64,000 nucleotides of DNA from Chloroflexota bacterium (GCA_016223135.1 JACRPQ010000009.1:107126-171125), one strand, 5' to 3'. Shown: positions 37,139 through 46,224, numbered from the stretch's first letter. The notes: a model not told the origin generated them from the letters alone. Numbers and translations: made by a program.

Positions 37139-38536
37139 TCAATGTCCGAGATGTTCGAACATGGACGGAAGAGCGGCGAGGAAGTATTGAACGGTTTGCG
37201 GGAACACGCCCAGGATGAACAACCCGATCACGCCCAGCCCAAGCATAATCGCCTGCAGCCAGTTTTCGCCCACCTCCCAGCCGCTGTACTCGTCTGACAT
37301 GCTCGTCACCGCCAACATGCGGAAGGATGCGGTGAACAAGCCGAGCGCTCCCACGCCCACCCACAACGCCGCATCCGACGAGGCGCGCGCCAGGCTGTCC
37401 CACAATGCCAGGCGGGGCGGAAAGCCCGCCAAGAGCGGTAGTCCGCTGGTGGAGAGAGATGCAAGCACCATGCCTGCAACCGCAAAGGGAAATTTACGCA
37501 GCGCCCCGCGCACTTGACTGTATCTCAGCGAGGGGACGTGCGCTTTGATGATGTTCAACGCCAGCGACCAGATTGTTAGCCCCAAGGCGCGGGCGGGGAA
37601 GAGTAAAAAGAAGATGGGGATGCCCAGCCGCAGGTCCAGGCTGAGCGAGAGCAGAGCAAAGCCCGTTTCTGCGATGACGCCGTAAGCCATGATCCGCCCA
37701 AGGTGGTTTTGAAATGCCGCCCACACTCCGCCGGTCGCAAGCATGAGAAGACCGGCGGAGCGCAGGACGACGGTCAGTTCAGGGGAGTTGCGCAACCAGG
37801 AGTAACGGTCCATGAAGCCGGCGCCAAACACCAATGTGGCGGTGGGCAAAATCCAGAGCAGGAAGCCTGCGGCGAACGGCGGCGCTTCCTCCAACAGCAT
37901 GGGCATCCAATGGTAGAGGGGAAAAATGGAAAGCAGAAAGGCAAAACCCAGCCCAAGCACGGTGGCGGATTGCGCGGCAAGGGTCAAATTGCCGGGGCTG
38001 GCTTCCACGCCTGCCAGCAGCCAGCCGGAGAGAAGGATGAACGGCATGGCAAGCGTTTGGTAAATCAGGAAGCGGGTGACGCCCTTGCCGGGCGGACTAT
38101 AGAGGCTGGTTACCAGAGGGATTGAAAGCAGGACGACCATCTCGATAAAAAGCGCGGCATACAAAAACGGCTCCACGGCAATGGATGCAATCATCAGCGC
38201 GTTGATGAGAAACCCCAGCGGCACGAACTTGGGCGCCGATTGAGAGGCTTCTGCGCCGAAGAACCACAGCGCAGCCGCTCCGTAGAGCAGCGCCAGCAGC
38301 GGTCCCTCCGAGGGTTGGATGATGAGTTGCCTTCCGAGAATGCTCAACGATGATTCGATGCGGATGGACATGCTCCCTATGCGGAACGCCTCTTCCATCG
38401 GGACGAATTGGGCTGCAACAGCCAAAAGCGCGGCGATAGCTCCACCGCTCAGACTCAGCAGACGTTTGTTTTGAGTCAACATCAGCAGGAGGGCAAGGGC
38501 AGCCGGGAAAATGATCCAGATGACGGGTGCGTTCAT
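37139..38536 (-). CDS. complex I antiporter-like membrane protein (NuoN/NuoM-related)
   Basis: 465 residues with about 13-14 membrane segments. The family pattern is visible: the fifth-helix Glu region FIEMVVLLSIPLV, then FAFLLSIFPLYHWMPMLLEEAPP, which corresponds to K-x-P-x-FPFHTWLPDAH of NuoM. At the position of the essential lysine it has Leu, and the following helix also lacks the second lysine (WILPTATLVFGAG). It may therefore not pump protons in the usual way. It overlaps the previous gene by ATGA and is third of three related genes. Confidence 0.8.
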   Translation of the reverse strand: MNAPVIWIIFPAALALLLMLTQNKRLLSLSGGAIAALLAVAAQFVPMEEAFRIGSMSIRIESSLSILGRQLIIQPSEGPLLALLYGAAALWFFGAEASQSAPKFVPLGFLINALMIASIAVEPFLYAALFIEMVVLLSIPLVTSLYSPPGKGVTRFLIYQTLAMPFILLSGWLLAGVEASPGNLTLAAQSATVLGLGFAFLLSIFPLYHWMPMLLEEAPPFAAGFLLWILPTATLVFGAGFMDRYSWLRNSPELTVVLRSAGLLMLATGGVWAAFQNHLGRIMAYGVIAETGFALLSLSLDLRLGIPIFFLLFPARALGLTIWSLALNIIKAHVPSLRYSQVRGALRKFPFAVAGMVLASLSTSGLPLLAGFPPRLALWDSLARASSDAALWVGVGALGLFTASFRMLAVTSMSDEYSGWEVGENWLQAIMLGLGVIGLFILGVFPQTVQYFLAALPSMFEHLGH

Positions 38537-39150
38537 GCCGCCTCCGTTGATTCTTCGGCGGAGAGTTCTTCGGCAAGGCGAGCGGCGGTCATCAGGTAGG
38601 CGCCGCTCAGAGCAAGCCCCAGGTTGATGACGGCGAGCAGAGCCGCGACGAGGACGGAATTTTCGACGGCGGCATACAGCGCTTCGAATCCCGCCAGCAC
38701 GGTCATCAACCCGACTGTGACACGCATTGGTTCATCGGTGACGCCGAGATGGAGGAGTCCCATGCCAATCAACAACATACTTCCGGCGGAGACTGCCTCG
38801 CCTGCACCTCCCATAAGCGCGTCCACTTGAGGGGCGGCTGTGAAGGCAATCAAACCGACGATGCCGGCGGCGGTCAGGTGGAAAAAGCCTCCCTGCGGCA
38901 GAAGGTCTCCTCTCTCCTCCGTCTTGTCGTCATTGGAGCGCGTCATTGCCAGAATGGCGGCGCCCATCCAGCCGGCAATTACCTTGACTGTTGCCATGCT
39001 GAGAGGCAGGTGCTGCAGTGCAAGGAGAAAAACCCCCACATACTGTACAGCAAGAAAGATGGACAGCCAGCGCCAGTTGCGCGTGAGCAGGATGCTCACC
39101 GATGTCGCGGCGAGCAGAAGCAGGGCGACTGAAGAAAGAAACGCCGTCAT
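38533..39150 (-). CDS. HyfE/NuoK-like membrane protein
   Basis: 205 residues with six or seven membrane segments. The C-terminal half (LLIGMGLLHLGVTDEPMRVT, then VLAGFEALYAAVE) resembles NuoK/MrpC and the overall size fits HyfE (hydrogenase-4 component E). One NuoK-type glutamate (GFEALY) is kept, while the second (AAEAA in NuoK) is replaced by AVINLGLAL. It probably forms a membrane module with the two antiporter-like neighbours. The HyfE assignment is inference. Confidence 0.65.
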   Translation of the reverse strand: MTAFLSSVALLLLAATSVSILLTRNWRWLSIFLAVQYVGVFLLALQHLPLSMATVKVIAGWMGAAILAMTRSNDDKTEERGDLLPQGGFFHLTAAGIVGLIAFTAAPQVDALMGGAGEAVSAGSMLLIGMGLLHLGVTDEPMRVTVGLMTVLAGFEALYAAVENSVLVAALLAVINLGLALSGAYLMTAARLAEELSAEESTEAA

Positions 39151-39153
39151 AGT

Positions 39154-40716
39154 TCAGGGAGACCCTTGGATGAGGAAGGTAATGAACAAAACCAAAAAAA
39201 GCAGCGTCCACATCACCCCGCTTTCCCCCTCCAGCGCACTCGAAAACAGGGCGATCAGCCGCCTCAACGTGCGATAGCCTTCCCAAATCGTGTGATAGAC
39301 GGCGTCCAGCCAGGCGGCTTCTGCCGAACGCACCCAGTGTGCACGGACCGGGTTGAGGATGCGGACGCGCACCGCGAGCCGCAGCAAACCGAAGGTCAGG
39401 AGAGAGGCGAACAAGGCGGCGACCCAGTTGCCGCTTTGCCGGGCGCCATCCCAGCCAAACCATCCGAGGAGCAGGCTGGTGAGCAAAATGATGTGAATAC
39501 CGAAGGGATAGACGTTTTTTGCCCAGATGGGCTGGTTTTCAAAACCCGCGTGCGGGAGGGGGCGGCGGCTCATGCGGATATATCCCGCCAGCAGCATCAC
39601 CTGCGCCGCAATCAGCAAAGGAACGGCGTACCAAAACCGTCCGCTTGAACTGATCCATCCGCTGGCGGTGAGCGAAAACGGCAAAGACGAAACGCCCCAT
39701 GCGCCGATGAGCAGGGCTTTATCCTGCCAGCGGCTTTCGGCAGAGACGAGGAACAACGCGCTGCCGGAGAGCATCAACGCACAACCCCACGCCGTTGCGC
39801 CGAGCGGGTTGCCGCGCAGAGCGGAAGCGACCGCCAGCGCCCCCATGCCAATCAACCAGAAGGGACGCCCCGCCAGTTCATCCGGCGACCTTAACCACAT
39901 CCAGCCTCCGTAGAGGGCGGCGGCGGCAACCAGCAAAATCAAGTAGGGGGTGAGGGGCGTCTCGACACCGCTGAGGGGAGTGCGCGCCAGCAAAATCAGG
40001 CTCGACCCTGCCGAGACCGCCCGCAATATGGTGCCAAAGCCGCGGCGGAACGACGACTCGCTGGCATAGGGCAGATGAAGCGGCACAATCCCCAAGCGGA
40101 ACGCTGCCGCAATAATGAAATACAAACCTGCCTGCGGCGGCGGCGAGAGAAAGTCGAGCTCGGCGCCCTTTGAGGCGCTGACCATGCCCGCCCAAAGCAG
40201 GATCAGGATTCCCGTCACGCGCGAAGCGAAGGAAATAACGGCGCGCTCACTCAGGCGGGGTTCCTGCACAAAGCGCATCTGTGCAACAAATTCCGTCAAA
40301 TCCATTGCCGTCCACAACAGCACGAGCGTCAATGGATTGTCGGCAGTCACGGCAAGCACGCCGAGCGCCGTCAGCGCCAGCGTTCCCACCCAGCCAAGTA
40401 TGCCGGGAAAGTTCTCGCGCGCCACCGATGTCACGATGACCCCCACGCAAATGGTTACCAGGCTGAATGCAAACGCCCAGGATGTGCCATCTGCCACGAA
40501 GGAGGGGGATTGACGGAAAATACTCTCCGGCTGCCACAAAGGAAATTGCAGCCGTGCGGGCATTCCCGCCTGCCAGAAAAACATGCTTACCCACGCCAGC
40601 AAAGCGCCGCCAGCCGCCGTGAGCCAGGAAAATCGAAACGTCGGCAGGGCAAACCGCAGGAACGACAAAACCAGAGCGGTGAATGTCAGGATGCCAATCG
40701 TAATCAGAAGAAACAT
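39154..40716 (-). CDS. complex I antiporter-like membrane protein (NuoL/NuoM-related)
   Basis: 520 residues with about 14 membrane segments. FVADGTSWAFAFSLV and LLWTAMDLTEFVAQMRFV match the D-G-S and the fifth-helix acidic region of NuoL/NuoM. The central motif reads AAFRLGIVPLHLPYASESS, with Arg at the site of the proton-path lysine. The C-terminus has an amphipathic stretch and a last membrane helix, like the long NuoL type. It starts the cluster; a TACAAT box lies 9 nt before the ATG. No quinone, NADH or hydrogenase subunits adjoin. Confidence 0.8.
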   Translation of the reverse strand: MFLLITIGILTFTALVLSFLRFALPTFRFSWLTAAGGALLAWVSMFFWQAGMPARLQFPLWQPESIFRQSPSFVADGTSWAFAFSLVTICVGVIVTSVARENFPGILGWVGTLALTALGVLAVTADNPLTLVLLWTAMDLTEFVAQMRFVQEPRLSERAVISFASRVTGILILLWAGMVSASKGAELDFLSPPPQAGLYFIIAAAFRLGIVPLHLPYASESSFRRGFGTILRAVSAGSSLILLARTPLSGVETPLTPYLILLVAAAALYGGWMWLRSPDELAGRPFWLIGMGALAVASALRGNPLGATAWGCALMLSGSALFLVSAESRWQDKALLIGAWGVSSLPFSLTASGWISSSGRFWYAVPLLIAAQVMLLAGYIRMSRRPLPHAGFENQPIWAKNVYPFGIHIILLTSLLLGWFGWDGARQSGNWVAALFASLLTFGLLRLAVRVRILNPVRAHWVRSAEAAWLDAVYHTIWEGYRTLRRLIALFSSALEGESGVMWTLLFLVLFITFLIQGSP

Positions 40717-40794
40717 GGCGGCGCAATTGTATCAGGTTTGCCCATTGCGCTTTTGCCGTCCTTCAGCGGGATGTGCGTCCTCCTGCGAGTGTTG

Positions 40795-40800
40795 TACAAT
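40795..40800 (+). promoter_or_regulatory. -10 box of probable leaderless promoter (DUF3048 gene)
   Basis: TACAAT ends 6 nt before the ATG at 40807, with no ribosome site. Confidence 0.6.
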
Positions 40801-40806
40801 TCACTC

Positions 40807-42039
40807 ATGCGAACCGTCATACTGCTGGTCTGTCTTTCCATCGTTCTTTCTGGATGTGCCCTCCCCGCAGAGAATGTCGCTGCCTTTGGCATTCCCTCCC
40901 CCACGCCTTTTCAGCCGGGGACGGAAAACGCTTCTGACTCCCTCTATGCTGATTCTGCGCCGACGCCCCTCTTCCTCCCGACGGTGAGTCTGCCAACCGT
41001 CGCCCCGACCGTTCCTCCCACCTCCACTGTTCCTCCCACGCCGACCATTCCACCTGTCATCAACCCGCTGACCGGTCTGCCTCAGCCCGATCCCAGCCGG
41101 CTGGAACGGCATCCGATGGCAATCAAGGTGGCGAATTACCCGCGTTATGTTCGTCCGCAATCGGGGCTGACGCTTGCCGACCAAGTTTTCGAATATTACA
41201 TCGAGGGCGGTCTGACGCGCTATATTGCCATCTTCTACGGCAACGACTCCGAATGGGTGGGACCCGTCCGCTCGGGCAGGTTCTTCGATGAACACATCGC
41301 GCGCATGTATCAGGCGTACCTCGTCTTCAAATTTGCCGACAAGCGCGTGCTGGAGTATTTGAGAACCACCGACATCGCCGAGTTTCTCGTCGTTCCTACG
41401 GAAGGGTCATGCCCGCCGTTTCGATTGATGTCCACGCGAAAACTGGAAGCATATAACAACCGATACTTCAACACTACGTTGTGGGGCGAATGTGTGCAGA
41501 AGAACGGACTGCCCGCCGATAAGCCGTACCTGAGCGGTAACTTCAGCCCGGCTGTACCGCAATTGAGCGGAGCGCCCGCGCTGCGCGTGTTCACCTATTA
41601 TTCCAAATATTCCTACAACCAGTGGGAATACAAACCGGAAAGCGGCGAATACTTTCGCTTTCAGGAAACAGGCGACACTCTCGACGGCAGGGAGGAGGCG
41701 TACGCGCCGCTTACCGATAACGTGACCGGCTTGCAAGTCCACGCGGCGAATGTGGTGGTCCTGTTTGCCTATCATGAATTTGCCAATCCCTATCAGGAAG
41801 ATGACGAGGTCTATCACATTGACCTGACCGGCAGCGGCGAGGCATACGTCTTCCGCGATGGTGTCGGCTATCCCGCCCGCTGGAACCGCCTTTACACCAA
41901 CCAGCCCCTCCTGCTCACCACGCCCGACGGCATCCCCATTCCCCTGCGTCCCGGCATTACCTTTTACGAAGTAATCGGCTCGAATTCTTACGCTTCGCAA
42001 GGCGACGGCGAATGGTTCTTCCACCACACGACGCCTTGA
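40807..42039 (+). CDS. DUF3048 (YerB-like) lipoprotein
   Basis: 410 residues from the ATG at 40807. The lipoprotein signal LLVCLSIVLSGCALPAE has Cys at 16. A Pro/Thr-rich linker ends near residue 80. DUF3048 follows: KVANYPRYVRPQSGLTLADQ, FEYYIEGGLTRYIAIFYG and WVGPVRSGRFFDEHIARMYQ are the typical core. The second half forms the DUF3048 C-terminal domain. YerB-type proteins are extracytoplasmic with unproven function. The long upstream reading frame has no start signal and overlaps the opposite gene. Confidence 0.92.
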   Translation: MRTVILLVCLSIVLSGCALPAENVAAFGIPSPTPFQPGTENASDSLYADSAPTPLFLPTVSLPTVAPTVPPTSTVPPTPTIPPVINPLTGLPQPDPSRLERHPMAIKVANYPRYVRPQSGLTLADQVFEYYIEGGLTRYIAIFYGNDSEWVGPVRSGRFFDEHIARMYQAYLVFKFADKRVLEYLRTTDIAEFLVVPTEGSCPPFRLMSTRKLEAYNNRYFNTTLWGECVQKNGLPADKPYLSGNFSPAVPQLSGAPALRVFTYYSKYSYNQWEYKPESGEYFRFQETGDTLDGREEAYAPLTDNVTGLQVHAANVVVLFAYHEFANPYQEDDEVYHIDLTGSGEAYVFRDGVGYPARWNRLYTNQPLLLTTPDGIPIPLRPGITFYEVIGSNSYASQGDGEWFFHHTTP

Positions 42040-42046
42040 GATGGGA

Positions 42047-42052
42047 TAAAAT
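42047..42052 (+). promoter_or_regulatory. -10 box of probable leaderless promoter (zinc-ribbon membrane protein)
   Basis: TAAAAT ends 6 nt before the ATG at 42059. Confidence 0.55.
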
Positions 42053-42058
42053 ACCGCC

Positions 42059-42595
42059 ATGACCCTCGACCCTGCATTCGTCAGTAATCTGCTCCTCGTT
42101 TTGACCGGCTTTGGCGGGGCATTCCTCGCTGCCTTGTGGGTTTCGCTCATCATCTGGACCTACCGCGACATCCGCGCCCGCGCCCGCGACCCGCTGGTAC
42201 AAACGCTCGCCGCCCTGCTGGTGGCAGTGTTGAACCTGCCCGGCGTGCTCGTCTATCTCATTTTGCGCCCCCCGCACACCCTCGAAGAAGACTACCAGAA
42301 GACGCTCGAAGAGGAAGCCCTGCTCCAGGCGTTGGAAGACCTTCCACTTTGCCCGGGTTGTGAACGACGCGTAAAAGACGACTGGCAGGTTTGCCCCAAC
42401 TGTCATACCAAACTCAAGAAGACCTGCGAAGCCTGCGGCAAACTGATGGAACTGCCGTGGAACATCTGTCCCTACTGCGGGACTCCTGCCGCTGGTCTGC
42501 GCCGCGACGCCGCCGCCAGCGTGGATGACGCCCTGCGCGGCTTGAAATTGGAAGAAGCGCCGGCCGCCGACGAAAATGTGGACGAAAAGCCCTGA
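42059..42595 (+). CDS. membrane protein with double zinc ribbon
   Basis: 178 residues. Two N-terminal membrane segments (about 9-33 and 45-66) are followed by an acidic helix and two zinc ribbons: LCPGCERRVKDDWQVCPNC (near 97-115) and CEACGKLMELPWNICPYCG (near 121-139), a DZANK-like arrangement. An acidic tail closes the protein. It is probably a membrane-tethered cytosolic adaptor; no partner is evident. It starts 19 bp after the DUF3048 stop but seems to have its own promoter. Confidence 0.85.
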   Translation: MTLDPAFVSNLLLVLTGFGGAFLAALWVSLIIWTYRDIRARARDPLVQTLAALLVAVLNLPGVLVYLILRPPHTLEEDYQKTLEEEALLQALEDLPLCPGCERRVKDDWQVCPNCHTKLKKTCEACGKLMELPWNICPYCGTPAAGLRRDAAASVDDALRGLKLEEAPAADENVDEKP

Positions 42596-42623
42596 ATTAA
42601 CGCCTTGACGGGAGGGTAATTAG

Positions 42624-42726
42624 ACGTCAGTTCGGGATAAGCGTCCCGAAGGTTGATTCTGCTCTCGAACCCGCTGCGTCAAAAGCCTTCGGGACGATTC
42701 AAAAGCCTTATCCCGAATTCAGGTTA
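42624..42726 (+). repeat. palindromic element PE-D, copy 2
   Basis: Starts ACGTCAGTTCGGGATAAG and ends CTTATCCCGAATTCAGG, with the same interior as 15740-15841 in inverse orientation. The rest of the gap 42596-42788 has decayed repeat text only. Confidence 0.85.
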
Positions 42727-42788
42727 ATCAGTGTAATTCGCGTTGAGTTTTGGCTTTTGGGTGATGCAAAATGTGAATAAAGTCTAAT

Positions 42789-42830
42789 AAAATCCATTAT
42801 CCTGGACTTTAATCCAGTATAATGGATTTT
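42789..42830. promoter_or_regulatory. 42-bp near-perfect palindrome, probable operator of the IclR-type gene
   Basis: Left arm AAAATCCATTATCCTGGA (42789-42806), 6-bp centre, right arm TCCAGTATAATGGATTTT (42813-42830); 17 of 18 positions pair. The right arm contains TATAAT (42818-42823), the -10 box, and the palindrome abuts the ATG at 42831. A regulator bound here would block its own promoter. Confidence 0.8.
42818..42823 (+). promoter_or_regulatory. -10 box inside the palindrome
   Basis: TATAAT ends 7 nt before the ATG at 42831. An in-frame ATG at 42822 overlaps the -10 box and so is unlikely to be transcribed. Confidence 0.65.
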
Positions 42831-43946
42831 ATGCTAAAAGAAACCGATTCTCCTTCTGTTGAACGCGCCCTCTCCCTGTTAGAAATTTTGCTCGAGCAGC
42901 CTCAAGGGGTGGAAATTTCTGAGATGCTTGCCCGCTTGGATGTGGCGCGCAGTTCCCTCTTTCTCCTGCTGAACACACTCAAAACGCTCGGCTACGTGGA
43001 GCAAACCGAAAAACGCGGACGCTATCGCGCGGGTCCGCGCCTGGCGGCGTGGCGGGGCGGCGCATCGCCTTTGCCTGCCGCCGATTTACTCTCGGCGTTT
43101 TTCCAGGAAGCGGGAGCGAACGATTTGGGAGAGACGCTGGCGTTGTTCGTCCCTGTCAGCGGGGGAGAGGCGCTTTTGCTGGGACAGGTTGAAGGTCCGC
43201 GCGAGGTGCGCAGCGCCTTCGAGACGGGTCAGCGCCTGCCCGCCTCCAGCGCGGCGGGGCAAGTCTTCCAATCTCCCGTATCCGCTGAAATCCAGAAACA
43301 GGGATATTGCCTGTCGCGCCGCGGCGACGCGCTGGACGCCGCCTTTCCCATCTGCCGCGACGGAGTGACGCCCAACGCGGCGCTGTTGATGAGCCTGCCG
43401 GCGTTTCGTTGGAGTGAGAGCGCCGCGCAAACCATGCTGCCTGCTCTGCGCGAGATGTCCGCCCGGCTTTCATACCGGCTGGGGGCGCTCAGTTACTCGC
43501 CTTGGCGGGCGGAGGCGGTTGAAGTTGGAGAAACGCTGCCGCTGGATGAGACTCAAATTTCATCGCTGCTCAAAGCGCCCTGGGCGGCGCGGCTGGCGTG
43601 TGTGCGTCCCGACGGCGCGCCGCATGTTGTCCCCGTTTGGCATGAGTGGGATGGCGAAGCCTTTCATGTGCTGGCGTGGAAAGGTTCGCGCTGGAGCGAG
43701 TACCTGAGTGCCAACCCGCAGGTCTCGCTGACGGTGGATGAGCCTTTTTTACCGCTGCGCCGCATCTCCGCCAAAGGGATTGCCTACCCCGAATTCGAAG
43801 CCGCCGACCCGCGCCTCAACCGCCTGCTGACGCGCCTCAGCCGCCGCTACCTGGGGCAAAATCTGGCTGCCTCGCTCGCGCCGCAAGTGGAGCGTTCGTT
43901 TGTCATTGCGCCGTCTGCTTTGCGGGGCTGGCGGGGGATTGCGTGA
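42831..43946 (+). CDS. IclR-type transcription regulator fused to a flavin-binding split-barrel (PNPOx-like) domain
   Basis: 371 residues from the ATG at 42831. Residues 8-62 form an IclR winged helix (PSVERALSLLEILLEQPQGV, then RSSLFLLLNTLKTLGYVE). Residues about 65-215 resemble an IclR effector domain, shortened. From about 226 the sequence changes to a pyridoxamine 5'-phosphate oxidase-like barrel (AARLACVRPDGAPHVVPVWH, FHVLAWKGSRWSEYLSANPQ). Such barrels bind FMN, F420 or haem, so the regulator may sense a flavin or redox state. It is followed by a permease of the NMT1/SsuC type. The 42-bp palindrome at its promoter suggests autoregulation. Confidence 0.82.
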   Translation: MLKETDSPSVERALSLLEILLEQPQGVEISEMLARLDVARSSLFLLLNTLKTLGYVEQTEKRGRYRAGPRLAAWRGGASPLPAADLLSAFFQEAGANDLGETLALFVPVSGGEALLLGQVEGPREVRSAFETGQRLPASSAAGQVFQSPVSAEIQKQGYCLSRRGDALDAAFPICRDGVTPNAALLMSLPAFRWSESAAQTMLPALREMSARLSYRLGALSYSPWRAEAVEVGETLPLDETQISSLLKAPWAARLACVRPDGAPHVVPVWHEWDGEAFHVLAWKGSRWSEYLSANPQVSLTVDEPFLPLRRISAKGIAYPEFEAADPRLNRLLTRLSRRYLGQNLAASLAPQVERSFVIAPSALRGWRGIA

Positions 43947-43989
43947 GGGTAACGGATAACTGGTAATTGGTGATTGGTAATTTTGCGCC

Positions 43990-44766
43990 ATGCAGACGAT
44001 GACCCCAAGCACAGAATCAACACGTCATTCTTTCAGCGGCGTGATTTTCGCAGCCATCCTGCTGGCGGGCGTTTTTGCGTTTTGGGAAATTTCCGTGCGC
44101 CTCACCGATACCCCCGTTTACATCCTGCCCGCGCCCAGCCGCGTGGCGCAGACGTTGTTCTCCCAGCCGCTGTACTTTCTTGAAGCGTTATCCGTCACGC
44201 TCGGCGAAGCGCTGGCGGGCTTGACCCTCGGCACGTTGGTCGGCGTGCTTGTCGCGGCGCTGGTCAGTTTGAAGCCGCAGTTGGAGCGCGGGGTGATGAC
44301 GCTCGCCATTCTGGTCAAATCCACGCCGCTGGCGGCGATTGCGCCCCTGCTGACCATCTGGCTGGGATTCGGCGTGCTGCCGAAAATCATCATCACCGCT
44401 CTGCTGACCTTTTTCCCGACCCTGGTCAATGTGTTGGTGGGCTTGCAAAGCGCGGAGCGGGAGATGCTCGACTTGATGCGCGTCCATCGCGCCACGAACT
44501 GGCAAATCCTCATCCACTTGCGCGCCTGGCTGGCTTTGCCCTATCTGTTTGCCGCGCTGCGCGTCGCCGCTCCGCTGGCGCTGGTGGGGGCGGTCATCGC
44601 CGAATGGACGGGCGCCTCCAGCGGCTTGGGGCGCGTGATGTGGCTGGCTTACAGCAACCTCAACCTGCCGCCCATGTTCGCCGCCATTTTCGTCCTCTCC
44701 CTTTCTGGCATGGGCGCGTATGGGCTGATTATCTGGCTGGAGAAAAAAGTCCTTCGCTGGAAATAA
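43990..44766 (+). CDS. ABC transporter permease (SsuC/TauC/ThiX-like)
   Basis: 258 residues with six membrane segments and the BPD_transp_1 loop for ATPase contact ([20 protein letters not shown], near residues 158-177). Family members carry sulfonates, taurine, thiamine precursors or riboflavin. It lies 43 bp after the IclR-barrel gene. The matching binding protein is probably the NMT1-type lipoprotein at 46421. No ATPase gene is present in this cluster. The first ATG is used; a second ATG three codons later is possible. Confidence 0.9.
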   Translation: MQTMTPSTESTRHSFSGVIFAAILLAGVFAFWEISVRLTDTPVYILPAPSRVAQTLFSQPLYFLEALSVTLGEALAGLTLGTLVGVLVAALVSLKPQLERGVMTLAILVKSTPLAAIAPLLTIWLGFGVLPKIIITALLTFFPTLVNVLVGLQSAEREMLDLMRVHRATNWQILIHLRAWLALPYLFAALRVAAPLALVGAVIAEWTGASSGLGRVMWLAYSNLNLPPMFAAIFVLSLSGMGAYGLIIWLEKKVLRWK

Positions 44767-44770
44767 CACG

Positions 44771-46219
44771 ATGAGACGAAACTTCTTCACCCTCCTCCTG
44801 ATTTCCCTGCTGGCAGCCTCCTGCCTGCCCCCGCAAACGGAAACGCCTCCGATACCATCCCCGCAGGGGACTCCGCCCGCGCCTGCCGCTGTTTCCCCAA
44901 GCCTTATCACGCCGACAACTACTCCGCCCCCGGCGCCCGGCGTTACCCCCGTTACCTTCACCTACGCCCCTTCCTTTGCCGACATCCCCAACCCGGAGCG
45001 CGGCTTTTACGAAGGCGTAGAACTGGGCGAAACTGACCTGACTTGGTACCCCGCTGAGACCGGCAATCATCTGCTGCACTTCTACGCTCGCCTCGATGAT
45101 TTCCGCAGCCGCGACCTGCCGCCCGAATACCTCGCCGCGCTCGAAGAGTTCTTCTCCCTGGCGCGGCAGGCGGGAGTGAAAGTCATCGTCCGTTTTTCCT
45201 ACAACGACGGCGAAACCTATCCCGACCCCGCGCCCGACGCCTCGCTGGAGCAATCGCTGCGGCACATCGAACAACTCGCGCCTGTGTTGGAAGCCAACAA
45301 AGATGTGACAGCCTGGTTTGAAGCCGGCTTCATTGGCGCTTGGGGCGAGTGGCACACCTCCGCCAGCCGCTTGGATACGCCCGAAAACAAAGCAGCCATT
45401 CGGGACGCTCTTCTGCAACACTTCCCCTCTGACCGTTTTATTCTCTTTCGCTACCCCGGCGATTTCACCCGCTGGTATCCGCAGCCTCTGACCGAAGCGC
45501 AAGCCTTCAGCCAAACGGCGCAGGCACGGACGGGACATCACAACGATTGCTTCCTCGCCAGCGATGACGACTGGGGGACCTACTACGACTACGACGGCTC
45601 GCTCAAAATCGAAGAATGGAAGACCTACATCTCCCAAATGACGCGCTTTACGCCCATGAGCGGCGAAACCTGCAACCCCAACCCACTGCGCTCCGACTGC
45701 CCGACCGCTTTGGCAGAAATGGAACGCCTGCACTGGACGGCGCTTAACGAAGCGTATCATCCTGATGTGATTCAATCGTGGAAAGACCAGGGCTGTTACA
45801 CTGAAATCCGCCGGCGGCTGGGGTATCGCCTCAGCCTATTAGAAGCCTCCTTCCCGGCTATGATTCGCACTGGAGAAACCCTGCTCCTGCACATCCGCCT
45901 GCAAAACACGGGCTTCGCCTCCCTGCTCCTGCCGCGCACGCTTTATCTTATCGTCACCTCCCCTGACTATACCGTGCGCCTTCCGCTTGAAATCGACCCG
46001 CGCCGCTGGCAACCAGGCGAACACGACCTGACAGCCTCCGTTTCCCTGCCCGCCGACCTGCCGCCCGGCGAATATGCCCTCGCTCTGTGGCTGCCTGACC
46101 CATCTGTGGCTTTGCACGAAGACCCGCGCTATGCGATTCAATTTGCGAACGAAAATATCTGGGATGCAGAACATGGCTGGAACATGCTGGGCAAAGTGCA
46201 AGTTCTCGCTGACGAATAA
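44771..46219 (+). CDS. DUF4874/DUF4832 lipoprotein
   Basis: 482 residues. The lipoprotein signal LLISLLAASCLPPQ has Cys at 18, followed by a Pro/Thr linker to about 55. DUF4874 then starts at FADIPNPERGFYEGV and includes HFYARLDDFRSRDLPPEYLA and FIGAWGEWHTSAS, a barrel-like pattern recalling glycoside hydrolases. DUF4832 forms the rest (HWTALNEAYHPDVIQSWKDQ and a C-terminal beta domain). The protein is probably outside the membrane and may act on glycans; catalytic function is unproven. It starts 4 bp after the permease stop, so the two are translated together. Confidence 0.88.
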   Translation: MRRNFFTLLLISLLAASCLPPQTETPPIPSPQGTPPAPAAVSPSLITPTTTPPPAPGVTPVTFTYAPSFADIPNPERGFYEGVELGETDLTWYPAETGNHLLHFYARLDDFRSRDLPPEYLAALEEFFSLARQAGVKVIVRFSYNDGETYPDPAPDASLEQSLRHIEQLAPVLEANKDVTAWFEAGFIGAWGEWHTSASRLDTPENKAAIRDALLQHFPSDRFILFRYPGDFTRWYPQPLTEAQAFSQTAQARTGHHNDCFLASDDDWGTYYDYDGSLKIEEWKTYISQMTRFTPMSGETCNPNPLRSDCPTALAEMERLHWTALNEAYHPDVIQSWKDQGCYTEIRRRLGYRLSLLEASFPAMIRTGETLLLHIRLQNTGFASLLLPRTLYLIVTSPDYTVRLPLEIDPRRWQPGEHDLTASVSLPADLPPGEYALALWLPDPSVALHEDPRYAIQFANENIWDAEHGWNMLGKVQVLADE

Positions 46220-46224
46220 CAAAA

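Noticed and set aside
40510..40806. N-terminal extension of the DUF3048 protein
   Set aside because: It overlaps the start of the opposite antiporter-like gene; the lipoprotein signal and a -10 box mark the ATG at 40807.
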